A stretch of DNA of 64,000 nucleotides from Umezawaea sp049997955. Lineage in GTDB: Bacteria; Actinomycetota; Actinomycetes; Mycobacteriales; Pseudonocardiaceae. Below the pieces are notes generated by a model. That model made no database searches. It saw nothing but the letters and a program-made list of their open reading frames with translations, and had not been told where the DNA came from. Within the stretch, counting starts at the first letter, position 1, and every line of letters begins with the position of its first letter. The stretch lies in NCBI GenBank assembly GCA_049997955.1, contig JAEBDY010000009.1, forward strand, positions 186,001-250,000, read 5' to 3'. The position numbers and the translations under genes are program-made. Positions 24,235-32,988 of this stretch are shown here, piece after piece.

Positions 24235-25158
24235 TCAAGCCAGCTTCGTGGCCACCTCGGCGGCGACGAGCTCGACCTGGTCCAGGTCGGACAGGTCGAG
24301 CACCTGCAGGTAGACGCGGCTGACGCCGGTCCGCTCCCGCCACTCCGACAGCCGTTCGACGGCCTCGGCGGGCGTGCCCGCGACGCCGTTGGCGCGCAGC
24401 TCGTCGACCTCGCGGCCGATCTTCGCGGCGCGTCGGGCCACCTCGGCGTCGTCGCGGCCCACGCACAGGACCAGCGCGACGGACCGGGTCAGCTCGGCCG
24501 GGTCGCGGCCGATGTCGGCGCAGTTGGCGGCGACGCGGTCGAACTGCCGGTTGGCCGTGTCGTAGTCCTGGAACGGCAGGTTGAACTCGCTCGCGAACCG
24601 GGCGGCCAGCAGCGGCGTGCGCTTGGCCCCGGTCCCACCGATCAGCACGGGCACCGGCGACTGGACGGGCTTGGGCAACGCGGGCGAGTCGGTGAGCCGG
24701 TAGTGCTCCCCCTCGAAGGAGTACGGGCCGTCGGACGCCCAGAGGCCGGTGATGACCTCCAACTGCTCGGCGTAGCGGTCGAAGCGCTCGCCGACGGACG
24801 GGAACGGAATGCCGTAGGCGTCGTGCTCGGCCTCGAACCAGCCCGCGCCGAAGCCGAACTCGACCCGGCCGCCGGACATCTGGTCCACCTGGGCGACGGT
24901 GATCGCGAGCGGGCCGGGGTGGCGGAACGTGGCGGCCGTCATCAGGGTGCCCAGCCGGATGCGGGACGTCTCGCGGGCCAGGCCCGCGAGCGTGGTCCAC
25001 GCGTCCGTCGGGCCGGGCAGGCCGTCGCCGCCCATGGCCAGGTAGTGGTCGGAGCGGAAGAAGGCGTCGTAGCCCGCGTCCTCGGCGGTCCGCGCGACGC
25101 GCAGCAGGTCGTCGTAGCTGGCCCCTTGCTGGGGCTCGGTGAAGATCCGGAGTTCCAC
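24235..25158 (-). CDS. LLM-class F420-dependent oxidoreductase
   Basis: A 307-residue bacterial luciferase-like monooxygenase or reductase. It begins with a beta strand MELRIFTEPQQG and has DAFFRSDHYLAM, RIRLGTLMTAATFRHPGPLA, GGRVEFGFGAGWFEAEHDAYG and VPVLIGGTG, all typical of F420-dependent LLM enzymes in actinomycetes. The substrate is not predictable. It stands alone on the minus strand, 26 bases downstream of the TetR gene, so co-transcription with that regulator is possible. Start GTG 25158. Confidence 0.88.
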   Translation of the reverse strand: MELRIFTEPQQGASYDDLLRVARTAEDAGYDAFFRSDHYLAMGGDGLPGPTDAWTTLAGLARETSRIRLGTLMTAATFRHPGPLAITVAQVDQMSGGRVEFGFGAGWFEAEHDAYGIPFPSVGERFDRYAEQLEVITGLWASDGPYSFEGEHYRLTDSPALPKPVQSPVPVLIGGTGAKRTPLLAARFASEFNLPFQDYDTANRQFDRVAANCADIGRDPAELTRSVALVLCVGRDDAEVARRAAKIGREVDELRANGVAGTPAEAVERLSEWRERTGVSRVYLQVLDLSDLDQVELVAAEVATKLA

Positions 25159-25184
25159 CAGGCCAAAGTAGTGCGCCGGGCGAA

Positions 25185-25844
25185 CTAGTGCCGACGGGAC
25201 CGCGAGCGCCCGCGCACCGGGACGGGGCTCGGCTCGCCGTCGCGAACCCTGAGCCCCTCGACCACGCGGACGATGGTCCGCTCGACCTCGGCGCTGGCCT
25301 TCTTCGGGTCCGACGCCGCCGCGATCGTGCTGGCGCCCGCCGACAGCGCGCCGAACAGCAGCCTGCTGGTGGTCTCGACCGGCATCTCCTCGATCTCACC
25401 GGAGTCGACCAGCAGCTCGATGGCGGTGCGCAGCAGGCCGTAGCTGAAGTGCTCCTCGGCCTCGCGCCAGCGTTCCCAGCCCATCACGACCGGGGCCTCG
25501 TGGATGACGATCCGCTGGTAGGAGGGCTCCAGGCAGACCCGGACGTAGGCGCGCAGGCCCGCGATGGCGGTCTCCCACGGGTCGCCGGGCGCGGAGACGA
25601 TCTCCGACAGGCGGCGCATGAACTTGTTCTCCACGGCGTCGAAGGCCGCTTCGAACAGGGCCTGCTTGCCGCTGAAGTGGTGGTAGAGCGCGCCCTTGGT
25701 GACCCTGGCGCGCTTGGTGACCTCGTCGAGCGACGTGCCCGCGTAGCCGCGCTTGGTGAACAGCTCCACCGCGTTGTCCACGAGCGCCTGCCGCGTGGAC
25801 TCCGAGTACTCGACCCGCCTCGACCCCGTTGTCACCACGCTCAC
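25185..25844 (-). CDS. TetR family transcriptional regulator
   Basis: A 219-residue TetR repressor. The N-terminal DNA-binding domain is clear: TRQALVDNAVELFTKRGYAGTSLDEVTKRARVTKGALYHHF (helices 1-3, recognition helix TKGALYHHF). The C-terminal ligand domain is helical and ends in a basic tail (RGRSRSRRH). The start is uncertain: GTG 25844 is taken, but in-frame GTGs lie at 25838 and 25835, and an open frame extends to 25862 inside the operator. It is divergent from the 147-aa gene across a region with two strong palindromes. Confidence 0.9.
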   Translation of the reverse strand: MSVVTTGSRRVEYSESTRQALVDNAVELFTKRGYAGTSLDEVTKRARVTKGALYHHFSGKQALFEAAFDAVENKFMRRLSEIVSAPGDPWETAIAGLRAYVRVCLEPSYQRIVIHEAPVVMGWERWREAEEHFSYGLLRTAIELLVDSGEIEEMPVETTSRLLFGALSAGASTIAAASDPKKASAEVERTIVRVVEGLRVRDGEPSPVPVRGRSRSRRH

Positions 25845-25854
25845 AACCGTACGA

Positions 25855-25912
25855 CATACCACCGGTACGTACCGGTGGTATGTTCACCTGGACGGGCCAT
25901 ACCGAAGGTATG
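25855..25912. promoter_or_regulatory. TetR operators between divergent genes
   Basis: A perfect 28-bp palindrome (25855-25882) begins CATACCACCGG and ends CCGGTGGTATG. A second, 15-bp site CATACCGAAGGTATG lies at 25898-25912, and a half site GGGTATG at 25924-25930. The shared CATACC half site suggests that one regulator, presumably the adjacent TetR protein, binds both and controls both directions. Confidence 0.75.
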
Positions 25913-25961
25913 CGAAAAACCACGGGTATGAGCCCGCTCACCCACGAGAGGAGACGTGACC

Positions 25962-26405
25962 ATGGGCTGGAACGACTTCTACCGGCGGCGCGACGCCCTG
26001 GACTCCGTGCTCCGCCGCGACCCGGCGGGCCCGCTGGAGTTCGACCGCACCGCGTTCGCGACCGCGGACGAACTGCTGCTCGCGCTGCACCACCGCTGGC
26101 TCCAGCAGCTCACCGGCCGCCTGGGCGTGGCCATGGCCGACACCGACGACCGCGTCGAGGCCGTCTCCGGGACGTGGCGCGCGCTCGCCGCCGAGCAGCC
26201 CGCGCTGCGCGCCGTGCTGGACGCCCACCTCACCGACCCCGAGGCCGTCGAGCGCGAGGAACGCCTGCTGGCGTTGACCTCCGGTCTCGCGGACCTGTCC
26301 GAGCCCTCCGCCGAGGTCTCGCGGATCGGCGCGGCGTTCCTCGCCCTGATCCGTTCGGAGCCCGGCGCGCGAACGTCCCGCGGCGGGCTGCTCAGCCGCG
26401 CCTGA
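25962..26405 (+). CDS. hypothetical protein, 147 residues, TetR-controlled
   Basis: A soluble, mostly helical protein (MGWNDFYRRRDALDSVLRRDPAG, then long Ala/Leu/Glu-rich helices and LHHRWLQQLTGRLGVAMADT). No signal peptide, membrane helix or enzyme motif is visible, and I do not recognise a family. ATG 25962 is chosen because AGGAG is 8 bases upstream; GTG 25956 is too close to it. It is the first gene after the TetR operators and is followed 23 bases later by an SDR gene, so it probably belongs to the TetR regulon. Confidence 0.78.
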   Translation: MGWNDFYRRRDALDSVLRRDPAGPLEFDRTAFATADELLLALHHRWLQQLTGRLGVAMADTDDRVEAVSGTWRALAAEQPALRAVLDAHLTDPEAVEREERLLALTSGLADLSEPSAEVSRIGAAFLALIRSEPGARTSRGGLLSRA

Positions 26406-26428
26406 ACAACCTTGGTTAGGTGGACGCC

Positions 26429-27349
26429 ATGTGGACCGAAGCAGACATCCCCGACCAGACCGGCCGCACGGTGGTGATCACCGGCGCCAACTCCGGGCTG
26501 GGGCTGCGCTCCGCCGAGGTGCTCGCCACCAGGGGCGCGCGGGTGCTGATGGCCTGCCGCTCCCCCGAACGCGGAGCCGACGCGCTCCGGCGGGTCCGGG
26601 CGAACGGCGAGGCCGAACTCGTCGCCCTGGACCTGGCCGACCTGTCGTCGGTGCGCGCCGCCGCCGCGGACATCCGCGAACGGACCGGTGACGCGGTCGA
26701 CGTGCTGATGAACAACGCGGGGGTCATGGCCACCCCGCGGGGCTGGACCGTCGACCACTTCGAGACCCAGTTCGGCACCAACCACCTCGGGCACGCCGCC
26801 CTGACGTGGCTGCTGATGCCCGCGCTGCGCACCCGGCCGGGCGCGCGCGTCGTGACGCTGTCGAGCCTCGCGCACAAGATGGGCGGCTTCCAGGTCGCCG
26901 ACCCGAACTTCGAGGCCCGCCGGTACTCCGCGTGGCCCGCCTACGGCCAGTCGAAGCTGGCGAACCTGCTGTTCGCGAACGCCCTGGCCAGGCACCTGGA
27001 GGCGGCAGGCCTGGACGTGACCTCCGTCGCAGCCCACCCCGGCCTGACCGGCACGAACCTCGGCGTGAACCACGCCAAGTCCCAGGGCAGCGCGCTGCTC
27101 GGCAGGATCATGAAGGCGTGGGACGCGGTGGGCACGCAGAGCGTCGAGAAGGGCGTGTTGCCGCAGCTCTACGCGGCGACCGCGCCCGGCGTGCGGCAGA
27201 ACGACTACTACGGGCCCGACAAGCTCGGCGAGACCCGCGGGCACCCCAGGCCCGCCGCGCGGTCGAGCGCCGCGCAGGACGACGTGACGGCCGACCGGCT
27301 GTGGGACCTCACGGCCACCCTGACCGGCGTCCGGCCTGATCCGGCGTGA
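26429..27349 (+). CDS. short-chain dehydrogenase/reductase (retinol dehydrogenase-like)
   Basis: A 306-residue classical SDR. Cofactor motif TGANSGLG (about residue 16), structural NNAGVM, catalytic Ser in VVTLSSLAH and the YGQSKLAN motif (Tyr-x3-Lys) are all present. The long C-terminal part with QSVEKGVLPQLYAATAPGV and a YYGPDKLGETRG segment resembles retinol dehydrogenase/WW-domain oxidoreductase-like SDRs common in actinomycetes. The arginines after the glycine motif suggest NADPH. It is probably co-transcribed with the preceding gene under TetR control. Confidence 0.9.
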   Translation: MWTEADIPDQTGRTVVITGANSGLGLRSAEVLATRGARVLMACRSPERGADALRRVRANGEAELVALDLADLSSVRAAAADIRERTGDAVDVLMNNAGVMATPRGWTVDHFETQFGTNHLGHAALTWLLMPALRTRPGARVVTLSSLAHKMGGFQVADPNFEARRYSAWPAYGQSKLANLLFANALARHLEAAGLDVTSVAAHPGLTGTNLGVNHAKSQGSALLGRIMKAWDAVGTQSVEKGVLPQLYAATAPGVRQNDYYGPDKLGETRGHPRPAARSSAAQDDVTADRLWDLTATLTGVRPDPA

Positions 27350-27377
27350 CCCCGCACACGCGCGCGCAAAGCGTAGG

Positions 27378-28391
27378 GTGACCGGTGTGACGCTGGTACC
27401 AGAGGGTCGGAAGCTGCTGCGGCTCGAGGTCCGCAACAGCCAGACGCCGATCGAGAAGAAGCCGTCGTGGATCAAGACGAAGGCCAAGATGGGCCCCGAG
27501 TTCCGGGAGCTCAAGAGCCTCGTCAAACGCGAAGGGCTGCACACGGTCTGCGAAGAGGCGGGCTGCCCCAACATCTACGAGTGCTGGGAAGACCGCGAGG
27601 CCACGTTCCTCATCGGCGGCGAGCAGTGCACCCGCCGGTGCGACTTCTGCCAGATCGACACCGGCAAACCCGACGACCTCGACCGCGACGAGCCGCGCCG
27701 GGTCGCCGAATCGGTGCAGGCCATGGGTCTGCGCTACTCCACCGTCACGGGTGTCGCCCGTGACGACCTGGAGGACGGCGGCGCGTGGCTGTACGCGGAG
27801 ACCGTGAACCAGATCCACGCGCTGAACCCCGGCACCGGCGTCGAGCTGCTGATCCCGGACTTCAACGCCGTCCCCGAGCAGCTGACCGAGGTCTTCGAGT
27901 CCCGGCCCGAGGTGCTCGCGCACAACGTGGAGACCGTGCCGCGCATCTTCAAGCGCATCCGGCCCGCGTTCCGCTACGAGCGGTCCCTCGAAGTGATCAC
28001 CAAGGCCCGCGAGTTCGGCCTGGTCACCAAGTCGAACCTGATCCTCGGCATGGGCGAGACGCCGGAAGAGGTCACCCAGGCGCTGCGCGACCTGCACGAA
28101 GCGGGCTGCGAGATCATCACCATCACCCAGTACCTGCGGCCCTCGCCGCGGCACCACCCGGTCGAGCGCTGGGTGAAGCCCGAGGAGTTCGTCGCGCACT
28201 CCGACGACGCCAAGGCCATGGGCTTCTCCGGCGTGATGGCCGGACCGCTCGTGCGCTCGTCGTACCGCGCGGGCAGGCTGTACGCGACCGCCGTGGAGAA
28301 GCGCGGCGAGGAACTGCCGGAGAACCTGCGGCACCTGCTGCAGGCCGGTTCGGCGGCCCAGGAGGCCAGCTCGCTGCTCGCCCCCCGCTAG
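27378..28391 (+). CDS. lipA: lipoyl synthase
   Basis: A 337-residue radical-SAM enzyme that inserts two sulfurs into octanoyl groups on E2. Both Fe-S sites are visible: the auxiliary cluster in CEEAGCPNIYEC and the radical-SAM cluster in CTRRCDFC (about residues 84-91). The C-terminal RSSYRAGR motif supplies the serine ligand to the auxiliary cluster. The start may be GTG 27378 or GTG 27387; no clear ribosome-binding site is seen. It works with lipB (21204-21947) and modifies the E2 at 17830-19587. A hairpin follows. Confidence 0.96.
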   Translation: MTGVTLVPEGRKLLRLEVRNSQTPIEKKPSWIKTKAKMGPEFRELKSLVKREGLHTVCEEAGCPNIYECWEDREATFLIGGEQCTRRCDFCQIDTGKPDDLDRDEPRRVAESVQAMGLRYSTVTGVARDDLEDGGAWLYAETVNQIHALNPGTGVELLIPDFNAVPEQLTEVFESRPEVLAHNVETVPRIFKRIRPAFRYERSLEVITKAREFGLVTKSNLILGMGETPEEVTQALRDLHEAGCEIITITQYLRPSPRHHPVERWVKPEEFVAHSDDAKAMGFSGVMAGPLVRSSYRAGRLYATAVEKRGEELPENLRHLLQAGSAAQEASSLLAPR

Positions 28392-28397
28392 TCCCCC

Positions 28398-28423
28398 GTG
28401 CCCCGGCGTCCGCGTCGGGGCAC
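28398..28423. terminator. lipA terminator
   Basis: 11-bp stem with one G-T pair (28398-28408 with 28413-28423) between the convergent lipA and reductase genes. Confidence 0.75.
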
Positions 28424-28425
28424 GG

Positions 28426-29460
28426 CTACGTCCGGACCAGCTCGTCGACGGTGACACCGTCCAGGGTGCGCACGAAGTCCGCGCCGAACGCGCTCGACGG
28501 CGTGTGCGCCCCCGCGGGCACGTCGCCTTCCAGCAGCCGTTCGACCACGCGGACGACCGCGTCGGCGGTCAGGTCGTAGCCGTTGGGCGTGGTGAGCGCG
28601 AGGGACACGGTGCTCCCCTGGGCGTCCGACGCCTCGCCCCAGACCTGGGAGGGGGTCACGCCGCGCAGGCGCTCGTTCGGCCCGGTCACCCGGTGCGCCA
28701 CGGCCTTGCCGACCTTCTGCGCCACCGAGGTGCGCAGCAGCGGCGCGAACAGCGCCTGGAGGTGCCCGGTGAAGCCGGGCATGGTGGTGAACGTGGTGAT
28801 GTTCGGGATGCCCGTCGACCGGTAGGCCGTGCTCACGTCGCCCCACGGGATCGAGCCGACGTCGCGGGTGCCGGACCGGAACCGGACGCTGCGCCTGCGG
28901 TGCCCGACGCGGACGTTCCGCAGTTCGCCGTCGACACGGGCCCGACCGCCGTTCGCACTGCCCTCGACCATCGTCTTCGTCGTGCCGGGACTCCCCCCGC
29001 CACCCACGGTGAACGCGAGGTCCAGGTGCGTCGCGCCCGGCAGCGCGGCGGCCAGCATCGCGGCCACGCAGTCGGTCGGCACGACGTCGAACCCCGCGCC
29101 GGGCAGCAGGACTACGCCCGCGGTCACCGCCTCGGCGTTCCGCGCGGCGACGGCCTCGAACACGTCGATCTCGCCGGTGATGTCGACGTAGTGCGTGCCG
29201 GACGCCAGGCAGGCGTCCACCATCGGACGGGAGGTCTCGGAGAAGGGGCCCGCGCAGTGCGCGACCGCGTCGAAGCCTTCGAGCGCGGCCGCGGCGTCGT
29301 CGAGGTCGAACGCCCGGTGCTCCAGCCCGAGGCGTTCCGCCAGCGGCGCGACCTTCGCCGCCGACCGGCCTGCCAGGACCGGTCGCTGCCCCCGTCGCAC
29401 GGCCAGTTCCGCGATCAGCTCGCCGGTGTACCCGTTGGCGCCGTACAGCATCCACGTCAT
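28426..29460 (-). CDS. saccharopine dehydrogenase-like NAD(P)-dependent reductase
   Basis: A 344-residue protein of the saccharopine dehydrogenase/trans-acting enoyl reductase family. The N-terminal Rossmann motif YGANGYTGELIAELA is followed by LAGRSAAKV, CAGPFSETSRPMVDAC and HYVDITGEIDVFEAV, the typical family sequence. GAGFDVVPTDC marks the start of the second domain. Members take part in lipid metabolism in some actinobacteria, but the substrate here is unknown. Length is as expected and no lesion is seen. Confidence 0.88.
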   Translation of the reverse strand: MTWMLYGANGYTGELIAELAVRRGQRPVLAGRSAAKVAPLAERLGLEHRAFDLDDAAAALEGFDAVAHCAGPFSETSRPMVDACLASGTHYVDITGEIDVFEAVAARNAEAVTAGVVLLPGAGFDVVPTDCVAAMLAAALPGATHLDLAFTVGGGGSPGTTKTMVEGSANGGRARVDGELRNVRVGHRRRSVRFRSGTRDVGSIPWGDVSTAYRSTGIPNITTFTTMPGFTGHLQALFAPLLRTSVAQKVGKAVAHRVTGPNERLRGVTPSQVWGEASDAQGSTVSLALTTPNGYDLTADAVVRVVERLLEGDVPAGAHTPSSAFGADFVRTLDGVTVDELVRT

Positions 29461-29483
29461 GACACCAGGTTACCAACGAGTAG

Positions 29484-29777
29484 CTAACCTCGCGCGCGTC
29501 GTCGTCCGACCAGTCCGCCCGCCACCAGCACGACGCCACCGCCGATCGCCATCGGCAGGGCCCACCGCATCCGCTCGTTCCGCAACCGCTCGCAGATCGT
29601 GACGAACGCCGGGTCGATCCTCTCGACCTCGGTCTCGTCGAAACCGATGCCGATCGCGTTGCCGCACGACACGGGAGTTCCGCTGGGGGTGTCCGACGAC
29701 ATCGGCACCAGCATGATCAGCAGGCCGGAGAGCAGGAAGGCGAGACCAATCACCATCGTGACCGTCCTCGGCGCCAT
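29484..29777 (-). CDS. small membrane protein, 97 residues
   Basis: Two hydrophobic segments (about 7-25 and 72-89) enclose a 45-residue, probably extracytoplasmic loop with two cysteines (VSCGNAIG and TICERL) that could form a disulfide. The protein ends in a basic GRRRARG tail, so both ends would be cytosolic. ATG 29777 has no convincing ribosome-binding site. I do not recognise the family. It lies 23 bases upstream of the reductase gene on the same strand. Confidence 0.7.
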   Translation of the reverse strand: MAPRTVTMVIGLAFLLSGLLIMLVPMSSDTPSGTPVSCGNAIGIGFDETEVERIDPAFVTICERLRNERMRWALPMAIGGGVVLVAGGLVGRRRARG

Positions 29778-29943
29778 GGGGAGAAGTTACGTCCGAATTG
29801 GACTCCCGTACAGAGTCCGAACGGCCCATGTTGATCAATTGGCCGTCAATGGGATGTGCCGAGTTCTCCCTGTTCGGCCGCTGTCGGCGAGATCGACCCC
29901 CGGCTAGCTTCCGGCTCAGGACCGAGGACGGGAGCCGCCACCA

Positions 29944-31122
29944 GTGAAACTCGACATCTTCAACGAGATCCAGGACCCCCGCCCGTGGACGGAGGGCCAC
30001 GAGCACACGCGCATCACCCAGGCCGTCGAACAAGCCGTGCTGGCCGACGAGGTGGGCTACGGCTGCTGGTGGCAGGTGGAGCACCACGGCGCCGAGGAGT
30101 TCAGCCTCTCCTCCGCGCCGGAAATGCTGCTGGCGGCCCTCTCCCAGCGCACCACCCGCATCCGCCTCGGCCACTCGGCCGTCCTGGCCCCGTCCAGGTT
30201 CAACCACCCGATCCGCGTGGCGGAACGCGCCGCGTGGCTCGACCACCTCAGCGGCGGTCGGGTGGAACTGGGGCTCACCCGCTCCACCACCCCCGAGTGG
30301 CGCCTGTTCAACACCGATCCCGCCGACGTCCGCGGCCAGGCGGCCGAGGCGTTCGACATGATCCCTCGCATGTGGACCGAGGACCGCTTCTCCCACTCCT
30401 CCACCAACTACCGGATCTCCGACGTACCGGTGGTCCCGAAGCCGTTCCAGTCACCGCACCCGCCGCTGTGGCAGGCGGCCACCAGCCCGTCGTCCTTCGA
30501 GGAGGCCGGTCGCCGCGGCGTCGGCGTCCTGGGCACCACGATCTGGGAGTCGCTGGAACGCGTCAGCCGCATGGTCGAGCTGTACCGCGCCGCCGCGTCG
30601 TCGTGCTCCACCCCGGTCGGTGCTTTCGTCAACAACCAGGTGGCGTTCTTCACGTTCGTCCACTGCGCCGAAACGGACGCCGAGGCGATGCGCAACGGCG
30701 CCGCCGCGGCAGCGGCCTGGTACACCGTGCGGGCACTCACGTTCTTCGAGGCGGCGGACCACTTCGTAGCGGAACTGGCCCGCCAGCAGGAAGTCCTGGC
30801 CGACCCGTCCGGCGGCGGCCTCACCGGCGACTTCCTCCGCGCCGAAGCGGCAGCCGTCCTAGGCCCCAACGAGGCCCAGCTGGTGATCGCCCGGATCCTC
30901 CAGGGTGAGGAGGTCGACGACGAGGAGGTGTTCGAGGCGCTGAACGCGCAGGACTCGCTGATCGTGGGAAGCCCGAGCACGTGCCGCAAGAAGCTGCGGG
31001 TGTACGAAGAGCTGGGCATCGACAGGCTGATGAGCTTCCACCAGGTGGGCGCCCTGCCGCACGACCAGGTGATGAACTCGATCCGCAGGTTCGCGACCCT
31101 GATCCCGGAGTTCGACCGGTAG
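29944..31122 (+). CDS. LLM-class flavin-dependent oxidoreductase
   Basis: A 392-residue luciferase-like monooxygenase. Recognisable segments are GYGCWWQVEHHGAEEFSLSSAPEMLLAAL, RIRLGHSAVLAPSRFNHPIRVAERAAWLDHLSGGRVELGL and PLWQAATSPSSFEEAG, close to the alkanal monooxygenase-like group. It starts at GTG 29944 and is the last core gene before the integrated element. The substrate is unknown. No partner flavin reductase is adjacent. Confidence 0.88.
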   Translation: MKLDIFNEIQDPRPWTEGHEHTRITQAVEQAVLADEVGYGCWWQVEHHGAEEFSLSSAPEMLLAALSQRTTRIRLGHSAVLAPSRFNHPIRVAERAAWLDHLSGGRVELGLTRSTTPEWRLFNTDPADVRGQAAEAFDMIPRMWTEDRFSHSSTNYRISDVPVVPKPFQSPHPPLWQAATSPSSFEEAGRRGVGVLGTTIWESLERVSRMVELYRAAASSCSTPVGAFVNNQVAFFTFVHCAETDAEAMRNGAAAAAAWYTVRALTFFEAADHFVAELARQQEVLADPSGGGLTGDFLRAEAAAVLGPNEAQLVIARILQGEEVDDEEVFEALNAQDSLIVGSPSTCRKKLRVYEELGIDRLMSFHQVGALPHDQVMNSIRRFATLIPEFDR

Positions 31123-31291
31123 CCGGACCCCGACGTGCCGCCGTGTGCACACCGCTGCTCACGGCGGCCGTAAACACCAGCGGAGGCAGTTCCCCCCGGA
31201 ACGACCCACTCCGGAGGCGGGGTTGCACCCCCAGAGGACACGACGAGCGAGACCCGCCCGCGTTCCACGGGCAGACCCCACCATGAGCGAA

Positions 31292-31333
31292 TGGGCGCGG
31301 CAGGGTTCGAACCTGCGACCGCTCGGGTGTAAA
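31292..31333. other. left attachment site (copy of tRNA-Val 3' half)
   Basis: 42 bases identical to 36547-36588, from the discriminator base to the anticodon loop of tRNA-Val. The flanking bases differ at both sides, and the 5' half of the tRNA is absent, so this is not a functional tRNA gene. Confidence 0.9.
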
Positions 31334-31417
31334 TCAGATGGTTCGAACGCCTCACCTGCAACTCCTGTCCACGGCGCTCGCTTAGGACCAGGTCAGTTCA
31401 TAGCCGTTCAGCACCGT

Positions 31418-31437
31418 TGATGTCGCGAACTGATGTC
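31418..31437. other. left integrase arm-type site
   Basis: TGATGTC at 31418-31424 and again at 31431-31437, 13 bases apart from start to start, 85 bases inside the left att core. The same pair with the same spacing is at the right end. Confidence 0.6.
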
Positions 31438-31596
31438 GGGCACCCATGTCCTGCGGGTCCATCAGCCAGGCCCGCGCGATACGCCCGTCGTAGAGACGTG
31501 ATTGCTTTCCACATTTATCGGACTTCTCACTCGCCGTTGAGGGCAACCACGTTCACGGGGTGGTCTAATTGCAGCGGCGTCTGCCATTCTGAAAAC

Positions 31597-32871
31597 ATGA
31601 AACTGTATCATCGCTCCACCACAGAGCCTGCGGACCAAGTCTTGCGCCCCTTGATGGTGTTTCTGTGGGCGGCCATCGCAGTCGCTGTCGTAGTTGGCCT
31701 GACCGCCTTCCTTATCCGCCTGTCCAACGGTGCCGACCCGCAGCGCCTGACTGGACTGCTTGACATCGTGCGCATCAGTCTCAGCGTCGGAGCTGGCACG
31801 GGCGGACTGTTCGCACTATGGCTCGCAACGCGACGGCAGCGGTCGGCTGAGCAGACACTGGCACTGCAACGCGAGGTCTCTCAAACTACGGTAACCGACA
31901 GTACGGAACGCCGGATAACAGAGCAGTACAACAAGGCGATCGAGCAGCTGGGCAACTCGAAGGCTGCCGTACGCCTGGGAGCGATCTACTCCTTGGAACG
32001 GCTCGCGCAGGAGCACGCCGGACATCGACAGACCGTAGTTGATGTTTTTTGTTCTTACCTCCGTCTGCCATACGAGCCGCTAGTTGACTACAAGAAGCAG
32101 GCAAAATCAGCCACTAAACTTTCCCCTGAAACCGCTGAATCTCTCGCCGAGCAGGAGGTACGCTACACGATCCAGCATATGTTCTGGGAGCACTTGGGTG
32201 ACCCGGAGAAACGAAAAATCCCAAAAGAGTGGGACAAGCCAGGCAGAATGGAAAAACACTGGCCGGACATCGACTTGGACCTGTCACGCACGACATTGAT
32301 AGATCCGATTCTAAGGCAACTCACGGTGCGAACCCTTAAGTGCGAAAACTCGGTCATTCACGGATATGCAGACTTCACCGATCTGCGAACGACTGGACCG
32401 GCGAACTTCTACGCCACGCGGTTCCACGATCGAGCACTCTTCAAGGGGGCAGTCTTGCCTGCCGGAACGATTATGGCGTGCTGTACTTTCGAAGCTGGAG
32501 TAGACCTCTCGGGGATGATCGCCCCGACTCACCTCACCCTTGCCGAATGCCACTTTCTTGGCGAGGTCGATTTAACCAATCAATCATCAGGCGGGTTCAT
32601 GGTGAAAGACTGCCAGTTCGACGGCGACCTGGTGCTTCGCGACGGTACATGTGCCGTGGTCGTGATCTTTGAAAGTGACTTCCAGGGCACATTCGTCACT
32701 GACGGATTAAAAACTACGGCGGGTATAATTAAAGGATGTTCTTTTCAGACCCTACCGGCCAGGCACTCGAAAATCGTTCACGTTGACGGACCTGGGAATA
32801 TAGATGATTGGCAACGAAGCATCGAGGCGCACTTCAACATCGAGTACAGAGGATCTGTTCTACCGGACTAA
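31597..32871 (+). CDS. pentapeptide-repeat membrane protein (element cargo)
   Basis: A 424-residue protein. After a short N-terminus come two membrane helices (about 22-42 and 55-78). A helical region follows with EQYNKAIEQLGNSKAAVRLGAIYSLERLAQ and VDVFCSYLRLPYE, a segment I associate with pentapeptide-repeat membrane proteins of actinomycetes. The C-terminal half has irregular A(D/N)LxX-like repeats (SVIHGYADFTDL, RALFKGAV) consistent with a degenerate beta-helix. ATG 31597 is the first plausible start. Codon use is clearly less GC-rich than the chromosome, a sign of acquisition with the element. The function is unknown; a membrane-associated defence or sensing role is only speculation. Confidence 0.75.
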   Translation: MKLYHRSTTEPADQVLRPLMVFLWAAIAVAVVVGLTAFLIRLSNGADPQRLTGLLDIVRISLSVGAGTGGLFALWLATRRQRSAEQTLALQREVSQTTVTDSTERRITEQYNKAIEQLGNSKAAVRLGAIYSLERLAQEHAGHRQTVVDVFCSYLRLPYEPLVDYKKQAKSATKLSPETAESLAEQEVRYTIQHMFWEHLGDPEKRKIPKEWDKPGRMEKHWPDIDLDLSRTTLIDPILRQLTVRTLKCENSVIHGYADFTDLRTTGPANFYATRFHDRALFKGAVLPAGTIMACCTFEAGVDLSGMIAPTHLTLAECHFLGEVDLTNQSSGGFMVKDCQFDGDLVLRDGTCAVVVIFESDFQGTFVTDGLKTTAGIIKGCSFQTLPARHSKIVHVDGPGNIDDWQRSIEAHFNIEYRGSVLPD

Positions 32872-32942
32872 GTGCACCCGGAGAAACGGAGAGAACTGGT
32901 CTCCCGTACCGCGAGGGCTGGCTCTGGTCTGCCCATACCTTT

Positions 32943-32988
32943 GTCGGATGGCAAGATTTGAACCTGCGGCCTCTTCATCCCGAACTAG
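32943..32988 (-). repeat. tRNA-Pro(CGG)-like 3' fragment
   Basis: On the minus strand this reads as the 3' half of a tRNA: an anticodon-loop-like TTCGGGA, then a T arm GCAGGTTCAAATCTTGC and an acceptor end CCATCCGAC. The 5' half is missing. This is what an attachment-site copy left by an element that targets tRNA-Pro would look like, and it is unrelated to the tRNA-Val repeat. Confidence 0.55.

Noticed and set aside
31292..31370. Looks like a second tRNA-Val gene
   Set aside because: Only the 3' half (42 bases) matches; the D arm and 5' acceptor strand are absent, so it is an attachment-site copy.
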